Assembly (NCBI RefSeq): GCF_018143015.1
Contig: NC_054756.1
Location: 29,033,440-29,097,439 of the forward strand
Reading direction: 5' to 3'
From: Lytechinus variegatus
Lineage: Eukaryota > Echinodermata > Echinoidea > Temnopleuroida > Toxopneustidae
Length of the DNA stretch: 64,000 bases
Shown here: positions 24,401 through 36,400 of the stretch, piece after piece
Layout: the number at the start of each line of letters is the position of its first letter
How positions within the stretch are numbered: the first letter of the stretch is position 1
Position numbers and translations under genes: made by a program
Notes under the pieces: model-generated
What the model was told of the DNA's origin: nothing
What the model saw: the letters and a program-made list of their open reading frames with translations, nothing else
Databases searched by the model: none

Positions 24401-27400
24401 ACGAACAAAACGATTTACCGACGGTTGCAATATTGCAATACGGCATGATGTTGCACATCACTTTTCAGAAGAATGCCGAGATGTGGATTGTGACAGTTTT
24501 CTATGTTTTATGGAATATACCCTGATAATGCACATAGGGATGGTGCAATGTCCTTGATAAAATATACTGTAAATATAAGGACATTGCGCCACCCCTATGT
24601 GCATTATTATAATGCATGCAGCCAAAAAACAAATTTTTAAAAAGTTACAGTACAGTTTTGTTGGACTTCTCCCGGTCATTCTACCGCACTGGTTTGCTTG
24701 AGCGTGCAATGTCAATTTTCGTTGCGCACCTTTTGCATTGCCGTGCAGTGCACAAAAAAGTTGGATGTCATGTGACTCGTATTGGCCAATCGCGATGCTT
24801 GAAATAATACACCTATTTTATAACAGGTTATATTCCATAAAACATAGAAAATTGTCAGAATCCGCACCTGGGCATTCTTCTGACAAAAAAGTGCATCATC
24901 ATGCCGTATTGCAATATTTCCCTCGTCGGTAAATCGTCTTATGGAATATACCCTGTTGTACAACGCCTTCTTAGCTTGTTGTACGTGAGCAAATGGGAGG
25001 GTAAATGTCAAACATTCGTACAGTTTGATAAAAGACGTACCATCCAAAATGTACCGTTGCACGGCTTTAGGAGGTGACGTCACATTTAATTCATTGCGCT
25101 CAGTAGAAATGTAGGTGCAATACGCTTATAAGTCTGTTGACTAAATGCGCAATGCTGCCCAAGGTCTTGTGCGCTTGTGGGAGTTTTGTTTTTCGCTTTC
25201 AGATTTTTGCTCCCTTTTCATAGGTTACTACAGGGATAAACTCTTAGGGTTTTTTATGTTTTCGCTAAATTCCGAGGCGTTGTACAACACAAATAGCGAA
25301 TATACTTATTCTTGCAATGGTGCGTGATTTCGAATTAGGTGAAAGAAAGAGACACTCTATTTAAGTCGGCTAACGCCTCGTTGAATAGAGCATCTTTCTT
25401 TCACCTCATGCGAAATCTCGCACCATCGCACTCATGCCTATTCGCTATTTGTATGATAACATACATAGGGGTGGCGCAATGTCTTTATATTTACAGTATA
25501 TTTTTATGATAGAATTAAAAAGCATATTAAAGTACCATGATGACCCAGGGCGTAGACAGACAAGGGTTGATCTTTTCCCCGTCAGTAATAGTGTACCCGA
25601 CACAAGAGGAAAGGGAATGCATTGGAATATCTGAATATTTAGAACTTATCCTACTGTACAACGATGAAAACGAGACAGTCTAGGTATTATTACTGAATAT
25701 AACATTTCATTTTATTTTCGCAATGTCAAATAATTAGGTTTTCCATTAGGTCTTTTCACACGTGAATCTTGAATCATCATTGTAATGATGATCGCAGATC
25801 GTCTGTAGAATCATAGGGCCTTTCACACGCTCACTCAAAACTGTGATTTGAATTTGAATTCCCGAGCGAACGCGGTATATGTCATTGGTGACTTGTCAAT
25901 CAAAGCGCTGCATCGCAAATACAAACTACGACGAGGGAATGACAATTGTATGATCTACGGAAGTGCTACGTATGCCCCCCCCCCCCCTACCCAAAAAAAA
26001 GATGTTCTAGAGGTCAAGCCGTAATTCGTACTGTAATATAACTGAAACTAGGAAGTAGAGTTTGAATACGTGACTGTGACTAGCGTTCGTGATTCTAATG
26101 TTGTCAGTCTCCTACCCTTTTCTACCATTTTCAATTCTTGTAGCATGCGTAGCCAATTGTGTTATGAGAGTGTACAAGCTTACTTGTTCACCGGCATTCA
26201 TTCTCATTTCATATTTATATATTTCTATTGATCCATATAAGGACCTGGATTTGTAGGATGTTACCCTGTTGGAAATGAATGGCAAGAGTTTCTTGACAAA
26301 GATGACGTGGTTGTTGAAAATGTGGAAGGTTGTGTACTTCACTGTAGGGAATTTGAATATGCTACCATCACTGCTGGGAAAAGCTGCTACTGCAGTGACG
26401 GTTTCGAAGATATCAAAAGAGCGACTGATGAAAGCTGCAACGTCAGATGTGACGGCAATCCTTGCCAAATATGTGGAGCACGCACATACTACTCAGGTAA
26501 TTACTTTTAATCATATTCAAGGCATTTTTTAACGTTATGATATTGCATGTATCTCCCTCCCCTATTCATTTTCAAAGGGAGGAGATACATGTAAGCATGG
26601 GGTGAAAGAAAACGGACAGGTAAACACCCATTCTGTTTTTAACATGTAGGCCCTCATAGTCCTGATCAGACTTAAATAAATTTGCGAGTTGGTTCCAGAC
26701 TGGGAGTCAGATTCCATCTACATGTGTGTTAGCTTTGGGGAAGAGGGCTTCTATAAAATGTACATGAAAGTCTAATCTGGACTAGGGTTTACATTTGTTA
26801 AAACCATGATAAAGCATATTGGAACACATGGCATTGATGGTGTCAACCTCTCCTGGAATACCCGGGGAGGGGGTGTTGCACCCACAAATGTAATAACGCC
26901 CACAAATGTAATAACACTTTACCCACAAATGTAATAACGCCCACAAATGTAATAACACTTTACCCACAAATGTGATAATTTTTGATCGCCCACAAATGTA
27001 ATAATGACTTTACCCACAAATGTAATAAATTTAAAGGGATTTTTGGCGAATCCGTACTAAACTAAAATCCAATAGTTATACGTTCATATAGCACAAAAGT
27101 GCAAAGTCTTTTTTTCTGACCGGGATAATAAAACATCAAAGTACTTGTTCAAAGTCTTTTTTCCAGACCCGATTGTTTCAAAAATTATAATATAAATCCA
27201 AAGTCTTTTTTCCAGACCCGGTTGTTTCAAGAACTTTGATAAGTCCAAAGTCTTTTTCCAGACCCAGTTATTTAAAAATTTATAAAATAAGTCCAAACTA
27301 AGATACGATAATGATATTCCTGTGGAAAAGATGGGAATCGAGCTTAGTCTTTTCTCCACACCCAGTTCAAAATTAAAACTGGTGAAATTAATGTCTTTGT

Positions 27401-30400
27401 TGTTGTTTCAACTTATACGGTGTATATTGTGAATATATGCACTAAGAGTAAATTGAGAATCAAGCGTAGTCTTTTCTCCAGACCCGGTTGCCTGTTATTT
27501 AAACATTATGAATAACAGTTTAAAAACAGTATAAAGACCCCATAATCTTATTAATGCTGGATATAGCGTAGTCTTTCAGCCCAACCATTTTTTTCTTTAA
27601 AAAAACGCTAATAGTAAGAATTAAAAAAGTCAAAGTCTAAGACCAAACAAACCTTCAACCTAAGAACCTGTTTTAAAAGAGGTTTAGAGTGTTGTCTTTA
27701 TTCCAGACCTAAAACAGTTACGAAAAAAAATCTTCTAACATAAGACCTTATATTCTTATTCTCGTGGAATAACACGAGTTTTAAAACGTACTCTTTCCTC
27801 CAGACCCGGCCATTAAAAAAAGTAGGTGAAAAACTTTAAATCTAAGACCAAATTTCCAAAGTTTCACCCAGTAAAAATATGTCTTTTTTAGATAATACTA
27901 CTACCCATACTAACGCGTGGGTAAAGCAGACATCATTTCTCCAGACTTGGTTACTATTTGAAAAATAAAATAATTTTTACAAATATTCTAAAACGAATAC
28001 CCAATAATCTAATTACTGTGGAACAACATGAAGACCGATTGTCGAAGATCGACTTTCCTCCAGACACAATTATTTCAGGAATAAAAAATTAATAAAACTC
28101 AACCCCCAACAACGAATCTAAGAACCAACAATCCTCCAAATTAAGACCATGCATGTAGAAAGGCACATGTTTAGAGCGCTGTCTTTATTAAAGACCCGGT
28201 GATTTAAAAATGATTTAAACAATCCTAAAAACAAAAGACTCATATTCTTATTCTTGTGGAATAACACGAGTATTATGCTTAGTCTTTCGTCTGGACCCGG
28301 TTATTTAAAAGATAAAGAAGTATTGCAAAAAAATGACAGCTGAGACCAATCTTCAAATTTAACCCAATTAAAATGCTTGGGCTTAGAGTGTTGTCTTTAC
28401 CCCTCACCGACGTATATTATAACATTTGAAACGACCGGGTCTGAAAAAAAGACTTTGGACTTGCATTATAATTTTTGAATTAACAGGGTCTGGAAAAAAG
28501 ACTTTGGACGTATATTATAATTTTGAAACAACCGGGTCTGGTAAAAATACTTTTGACGTATATTATAATTTTGAAAAACCGGGTCTGGAAAAAGACTTGG
28601 ACTTGTACTGTAATATTTCATTAACCGGGTCTGGAAAAAAGGCTTTGAAGTTTTGTGCTCTTTGAACGCATTACTATAGGATATTAGTTTAGAACGATTT
28701 CGTCAAAAATCACTTCAAATTTATTACATTTGTGGGTAAAGTCATTATTACATTTGTAGGCGATCAAAAATTATTACATTTGTGGGTAAAGTGTTATTAC
28801 ATTTGTGGGCGTTATTACATTTGTGGATAAAGTGTTATTGAATTTGTGGGCGATCAAAAATTATTACATTTGTGGGTAAAGTGTTATTACATTTGTGGGC
28901 GTTATTACATTTGTGGGTAAAGTGTTATTACATTTGTGGGCGTTATTACATTTGTGGGCGAGTATTACATTTGTGGGTGTAACACCCCCCCCCCCTGGGC
29001 TGGAATACTAACATGATTCACCCTTCCCTTTTTCGAAAATATTCAAAATTATGTTAAAAACAAGGTGGTTTCAATTTATAATATACTTATATTACACAAA
29101 ACAGACATCCACTAAAGTTTCAGATCAATGTAAATTTCATTGTCATATTTCCAGTTTACAACACAACCGCGATTCTGAAAAGAATGACTTTGAATGGCGG
29201 ATTGTCATGCTGTAAAGTTAACGACTCTTCCAACTATGGCTACGCTGAATGTATGGCCTCGAGGTTGGTGACCACTACAATGGAATCTTATGAGATCACA
29301 ACTACAATGCCTGCACGCTTTCCAACTACCCAAGTCGGTAAGATATGAGATGTTAGTTTAAAGGGACAGACAGAGATATGCTATATCTTTTTTTATCAGA
29401 AGCAGTAACCAAGCTAACTGGAATATTTTGCTAACGAACGTATTATTGACAACAACACCCTTAGGTCTTTCCGCGCCCAACAACCTAGGAAATGCACCAA
29501 AATTAACCCCAGAACTAAATTCCCAGGGGGCGGTAGTATATGAGACAAGCCACCCGAAATGGATACCAATCCACTCTAATACCCCCACATGGCATAAAAA
29601 GGAAAAATCTAATCTATCACGGTCATGAAGTTGGACAGTGCAGAGCCCAAACGATGCTCGCAGAAAACTTCGCAGAAACAATTTGATCATCTAAAGAGTA
29701 GTTCGTTAGTTCATGTAATCGACATTAATTCTGCCGTGATTGGCCTAACGAGTAAGAAAAGAGTACGCCACAAATGGTAGTTATCTGTGGATAGTGCCTT
29801 AAAAAGCAACATTTTTTTCTCAAACAATAACGGCACTTGTCCTGGGTGACTCAAACAGATCCCTTGTCGGCGCTTTCGTTCAATGCTATTGCGTAATACT
29901 TTCACCTGTGGTGAAGTTTTTCTACTCACCAGCATACAGTTTGAATTCTGGTATTTCATTTTCCCAGGCGACTTTTACAGAAATTATTTTTAGCAAACCA
30001 GAGTGAGTCAGAAAATTAAGTGGCTCGTCAGATTGAAGTTGCCTTGTCTAAAGTACGAACATTAAACCATACCATCGATGTATTGGTATGCCCTGTTAGA
30101 GTTCCTCACCCCGTATATTTTAGTATCATTTTCATACTGATCTTTGCATGCCTCACTGACTACGAGATAACCTTTGTTCTTCAAGTATAAAATCATGCAT
30201 GCAAAGAATCCATTTGAAAATTAGTAAATGAATGATTCACTGTGCATTTCAGACAAGTCAACTTCAACATGTTCGACCTGATGGGACATTTTAGCCCCAT
30301 TCTGAAAACAAAACCCATTATAAGTCATAGAAGATACTGCAATAGTTTGTACTCCAGAAAGTACTGATAAGGAGTACTGCACAACCGAGATTTGCGATCT

Positions 30401-33400
30401 AGGTCTACTTTAACATTTAAAGACCACGTTAATGCCACAGTCAGATCAACGAAGCAAATGAAAACTGATTCATCGTCTGCCATTCGAAACTACTCGATAG
30501 TTTGATGATCTTGTTTAGTACTTCCTGGTGTAACGGGGAGCCTGTTTAATAGACAAGTACGATATATATATCTGATATTTTATTCATTTTGGATTTTATT
30601 TTCTTGGTAAAGGAATGAATTGAAGACATTCATTTAAAAATAAAATACCACTATAATTATCAGACATGTTTTTCCTTCTTTTATCATGTCTCTCTTTCTA
30701 ATTTTCAGATCAAAAGAGTACCTGCAGTGAAGAGCTGGTAAAGCAATGCTGTCACCCATCATACTCACGTAATAATTTTCTCTACACTGGTATGGGGGCA
30801 ACGGATGACGGTCCACAGACTACTCATGATTTTCCCCCTTTTCAATAAGTGAAAGAAATAGATGTATTATAGTGGGTTAAAACAGAAAGACATGAAAGAG
30901 TAGAGTGCGTCCCACAAAATAAAAACAAAACCGAGATTTATCGATAATTCATCATCACAAATACTTTGTTATGAGGCATAATGTTTTCTCCTTGAAATTA
31001 AATATCCCTGTCAAATGACTTAATTTTTTTTCTTTAAATTGTTTTACTCACAGATAAATGAGAAATCTTCTATGTTTTCAGCTAAGAAAGAAGAGACTCT
31101 TAGCTTCACAATAATAGGTCATTTGTCTATTACATTTATGATTAAGTTAGAATTAATTGCTAAATCTCGGTTTCATTCTCTTTGTGGGAAGCATTGTATA
31201 TAGCCCAACTCCTTTCATTCAAGTGATAAAAAATGGCGAAAATTGCTCCGCATAACCCCTCCCCTCCCTTCCATCTCTGGAAATATAACTCGGTGCTGGC
31301 TCTGGACTTTGTGATATGATTTTTTTCTTGTACAGTCACACCAAAGAAACTAACTCCAAATGAACCGGTGGTATGCCATTAACATTAATGTAATCGATTT
31401 GGTTGGTTTGGAGTCAGTTTCAAAGGTGTGGCTTTGGCATAATACCATGTACAACATAATGCTATTTTGAAAATACAATTCTACAGATGAGTGGAAAACG
31501 CACTAACCGTGACATTTTTTTTTCTGCACAAGAAATAACAACACATAGAAAAACACGCTTTTGTTTCGATTTTCATGTCAATCAGACCTCATAAACAATA
31601 ATAATGAATTAAAAGAAATTAAGGTGTTACCTGTCAACAAACCCTTGATAGTTCAAGTATAATTACCAGTACGAATTGTTAAAAAAGCAACAATAAATCC
31701 CACGTTTTAACTCATTCTGAATTTGTGTTTTATTATTAGATACGGTTGTTGTATACTTGTTCTATCTTATCATTTCATTATAAGGGGGGGTGCTTGGGAT
31801 CCATGGTTTTATGGTTTTGTGGATTTGGATGTATACACTGCTGGGCCACTTGGTATAAATGCATAAATACGATGATAAGTAGTCCTATCAAAGGTGGCTC
31901 GAATATTTCTGTCTTTCGATCTTTGACTTGAACACCTCTAGAGGTGAGCTGTTTACTACCTCAGGTGGGAAATGGTTCCAGGTCAAAGGGGTTCTCATGA
32001 AAAATTATTGTTTTAATTGCTTAGTGTTGGTGGGTGGATAGTGAAACCTTTATTGTGGTCCACTACTTGTCTTTCTAAGATATTCTGCTTAACAAATCTT
32101 TAAATAGTTTAGCTTTGACTTGCTTTTTTTTGTCATGCTTTAATTAAGCAATTTTCAATAGGAAGGGCTTGGACCAACCCCTCGATCACAATGAAGAAAG
32201 AATAAAGCTTCAGGACTTGTCGTCTTGAGGATAGTGTTGGCAGGTTTAGCTTTCCTCTCATGCTGGCTGGCAATGCTGCCTGGTTTGCTAAATGTATAGT
32301 CTCTTGTGATGAACCTCGTGGCTCTACGTTGAGCCCTTTTTACGGCTTTGGATATCTTTCTGCAGGTATGGACTCCACACACAGGTTACGCACTCGAGGA
32401 TGAACTGTACAAGAGAGATGTAGGCTGTAGGTTTACACTGCTCAGTGGAAAAACAGGAGATTTCGGCGAAGAAGTCCCAGGATAGAGTTTACTTCCTCGT
32501 TGTCATGCTGATTTGAGGGGTCCATTTAAGTTCTTAAGACAGCATGGCTCCGAGATACTTCTCTTGGGAAATGTGTTTGAGAATATGACGATTGATGTAA
32601 GTTGTAGAATTAGGATGACTTCTGATCAGTACTCAGTACTTGATATTTCGTAGCATTGAATCTCATTCCCCATGTATTCGCCCATTGCTGCAGCCTGGAC
32701 AAATCGTTTTTAAGACTGACATGATCCTCCTGCGACTTGATTGTTCTATACAAGAGGCAGTCAGCGAAAAATCGGACAGTAGACTTGACGTTGTCTGGTA
32801 AAGTCGTTGATACTACAAAGGAAGATGAGGGGGCCGAGCACGGTCCCTTGCGGCACTTCTGACATTACCTTTGTTGGAGATGAGTATTCCCCATTCGCGA
32901 CAACTTACATCTGTCTCTTTGCTAGGAAAGATGAAAGTCACAAAAGTAAAGGGCTTTCGATGCCATATCTTTCCAGCTTGTGTAGTAGAATTGAATGAGG
33001 GACAGTGCCAAAAGATTTCTAAAAGTCCAGAATGATTATGTCAATTTGGATCTTCTTATCATGGGCTGTGAGAAAGTCGTATAAGGCAGTCAAGAGCTGA
33101 ATCTCAGTAAAATGGCCTGCTCTGAAACCATGATTCAGTGGCCACAAGATCTTATTGCGTTCCAGATGCATTATAATATGGTGACAGACGATATGCCCCA
33201 GTTGTTTACAAATAACCGAAGTTAGGGAGACTGGGCGATAGTTGCTGGTTTGGTGGACATCACCCTTCTAGAACACTGGTGATACTTGCGCATCTCTCCA
33301 GTCTAGAAAAAGAGCACAGTAGTCCACTGACAGCTTAAACATCGCTGTCACACCAGGAGCAAGTTCAGATGCACATTCCTTTATAATGAGGTTAGAAGTA

Positions 33401-36400
33401 AGGTCTGGACCAGCTGTTTTTTAGATGTTGGTTTTGCTAAGTAGCTTTTCCACACCAGATACAGAAATGTGCAGATCATCAATCTTGTGTACAGACTTAA
33501 TAGTTCTTGTTTCAATTGGTGGGGTGAAGATATCCAAGTTGAAGACTGATTTAAACTGTGGAACAGCATCTGTGCCTTCAGTCTGCTATCATGGATTAAA
33601 TTACCATCCTCCTTTCGTGCTGGAGCACCAGTTTTTTTTTCTTCGAGGACGCATATCTCCAGAAGGGCGTAGGATTGTTTTTCTCCAAACCACGCATGAC
33701 TGAAAATAGGATTAAATTTTCTTTAGCTTCTTTGAAAGCACGTTTCCGTCCTTAAGCTGTCCTGGAAGTCTGTATACTTCTTCCATGCGCGCTTCTTAGC
33801 TGCACCATGGTGTGTTTTCTTGGCTTTCTTGTAAAGTCTAATTTTCATCTTCATCATTCGCTTGAGGCTGTGTGAGAACAACAGGAGAGACTTCCTACCT
33901 CCATTGTCTTGGATGGAATATGTTCATCCTGGATCTGATACAGTAGTGTTTTGAAGTGAGTTCAGACTTCTTCGATTCCTACTTCACCTTCAGTTTTAGT
34001 GACAAGTTCGGTAAATAACACTGTAGCTCGCTGGTGGATTTCAGTCCAGTAGCTCTCTGAAACATGTAGCACTTCCTGATGTTGTGTTTCACAATGTCGG
34101 GTAGATTCTAAAAGTCCGTTATTACCATGGCATGGTCGCTAATCCCGGGCTTGCTGTTAGAACTCTTCACCGATGATGGGTTGTTAGTGAAGACGAGGTC
34201 TAGCAAATTGTCTTGCCTTGTAGGTTGCTCATGTATTTTATGGAGACCAAAATCCCAAACTGATGTAAGTAAGTGCTTGCAGTACTTCTCTCTCAGCGGC
34301 GCCTGGTCTAGTGCTAAGGTGCTCCCAGTCTGTGTCGGGACAATCAAAGTCCCCAGTTAAAATAACATGATGGACTCCGAGTTTTCATTGGTGCGCTCCA
34401 ACAAGTTGGATTTCATGTCACGATGAGGCATATAGAAGGAGCCACAAATAGAGTTCCCTTTCACCTTTCAACATGATCTTATTCCAAACCCATTAACAGT
34501 CCGTTGAAAACTCTGGTTTATTCTCTGTCGTGGTGTTTCTTGAGACTTCAATAAAGACGCCACCCCGGTGGATTCTCTGTCATTCCTGGAGAACTGGTGT
34601 GAGGGAGGCAACACCTCTGATACTATTGCATTGAACGTAGGATCCTTCCTTGGCTTGACCGCAAAGTCACGATTCAGTCACACAAATGATATCTGGCTTG
34701 ATGTAGCCTACTGCAGCAGCAAATTTAGAGCGATTCTTCTTGATGCTACAACAGTTAACAGTGAGAAGCCGCATATTGGATTTTGCTGCAGGATATACTC
34801 GTGGAACCCCTGCTGGATAACTTGATCCAGTGCCTTTAAGCCGACTTCTCAGAGCGGGGCTGCCATCAAAGTTCACTCTCGACTTGGGGCTACACTCACC
34901 TATCGGGCTAGGTGGGTAATTAGATGTAAAGGAATCGATGCCTAATGGGAAATGCTCCTGATACAAGAGATAAAAGTCATTCCCTGTACGAAGTCCAAAG
35001 GAGTTGAAGGTGAAAGTCTCAACATTCGCGTTATCACATTTATAACAATGCCAAACAACGTTGTCATGTCCAAGGAGTTCTATGTCATCCAGATCCTCAC
35101 ACGCTTTGTGGTACCACACAGAGCAATTACAGATATCACATCTAACAGCAAGGTAAGACAAGTTGACTGGCTTCTCGCATTATCCACGAGGATAGATGGC
35201 AGCAGTCTTGGGTCCTGGGTTCACCTGTACATCCCCAGAGAGTAGCAGAATCAGTGATCATAAACAGACTTGTTTGACGTACCTTCGGTCACAATTACCA
35301 CGACGTAGACTGTTTGGCTCTAGAAATATCAGTATTAAAACACACAGCTGCTAGGACCGAGAGTGTTCATTTGGTTTATCAATCGACGAATCTGAGTGGA
35401 AATACAATGCAGAAAAGAAGATGCAACCAGCAGGCTGTCTTATTTGGATAGATGGCAGTCACATCCTAGAAAGCTGTATTCGGTCATACACTGTGACATG
35501 ATTCCCCTTTCACATAGGTTCAAGGTGGTCAGGCCCATAACCCCAATTTTAAGAAAGGGATGATTAACAAAATTTGCACATGAGCATAATTGATGACAAT
35601 CATAATATACAGAATTTGACAAAATATCATTTACGATTAGTGAGATTTAGGCCGATATTTGTGAGTTTGGTAAGAGCTCCCGGAAAAAAAGGTCTATCAA
35701 CCATGACGTGCGCCCTCTCTTTGTAAAAATATCCACGTGAAGATATTTTGAAAATCAGCTTTAAAAAGAAATAGGTTGTTGGAGTACATTGTATTAATAA
35801 GTGACTTTACAAAGATAAAACAAAAAAACAGAGATTTACTGAGGTTTTTATACTCTTATCTGTATTTTTAAAAAAATGGAGAAAATTAGCATTATTCATA
35901 TTTCGGGTTAAATTTATTGCACTTTTTCAGAGATAATGTATTGATTATTCGTTGCAGTTTGGTTACGGATCGTCATCGAGGTGGTTGTGATACTCGTTCT
36001 ATTCCTCATCATCTTGTGTATTATGTAAGTATAACCACAAGGTTAACATCTTGAACATAACACACAGGGGAATGGGGGAGGGGTGTTAATGTCAAATACG
36101 TTCCAGTTAATTCTTTACCAGTAGCGCAATAAGCCAATAGATTTGAGGGGGTAAATATGGTGCATGGGCCAAGAAAAATCAAATTTTTTTATAGACTTTC
36201 AGCAAGAAATGTATCCATACTGTGCTGCACTCAACCCAGGTAAGGTGAATGGGAACCCGGTAAGAAGAAATTCCTTGAATGCTCTGAGCGCCTAGGCAGC
36301 CCAGCTAAAACCGGGGTAATAATAATATCAGGGCCCGCTGGGAGAACAGTTTTCAGAACTGAAGTGGCTTTCCTTGGTAAATATACCAATATTGTTGTCA

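Noticed and set aside
26877..28985. Regularly repeated CCCACAAATGTAATAA units, considered as a CRISPR-like array
   Set aside because: Units are inverted between the two ends, have no unique spacers of constant size and lie inside a foldback element of a eukaryotic intron.
34127..35245. Plus-strand open frames at 34127-34360, 34568-34825 and 34952-35245
   Set aside because: They are the reverse side of the antisense retrotransposon, whose minus-strand reading gives clear PHD, endonuclease and reverse-transcriptase motifs.
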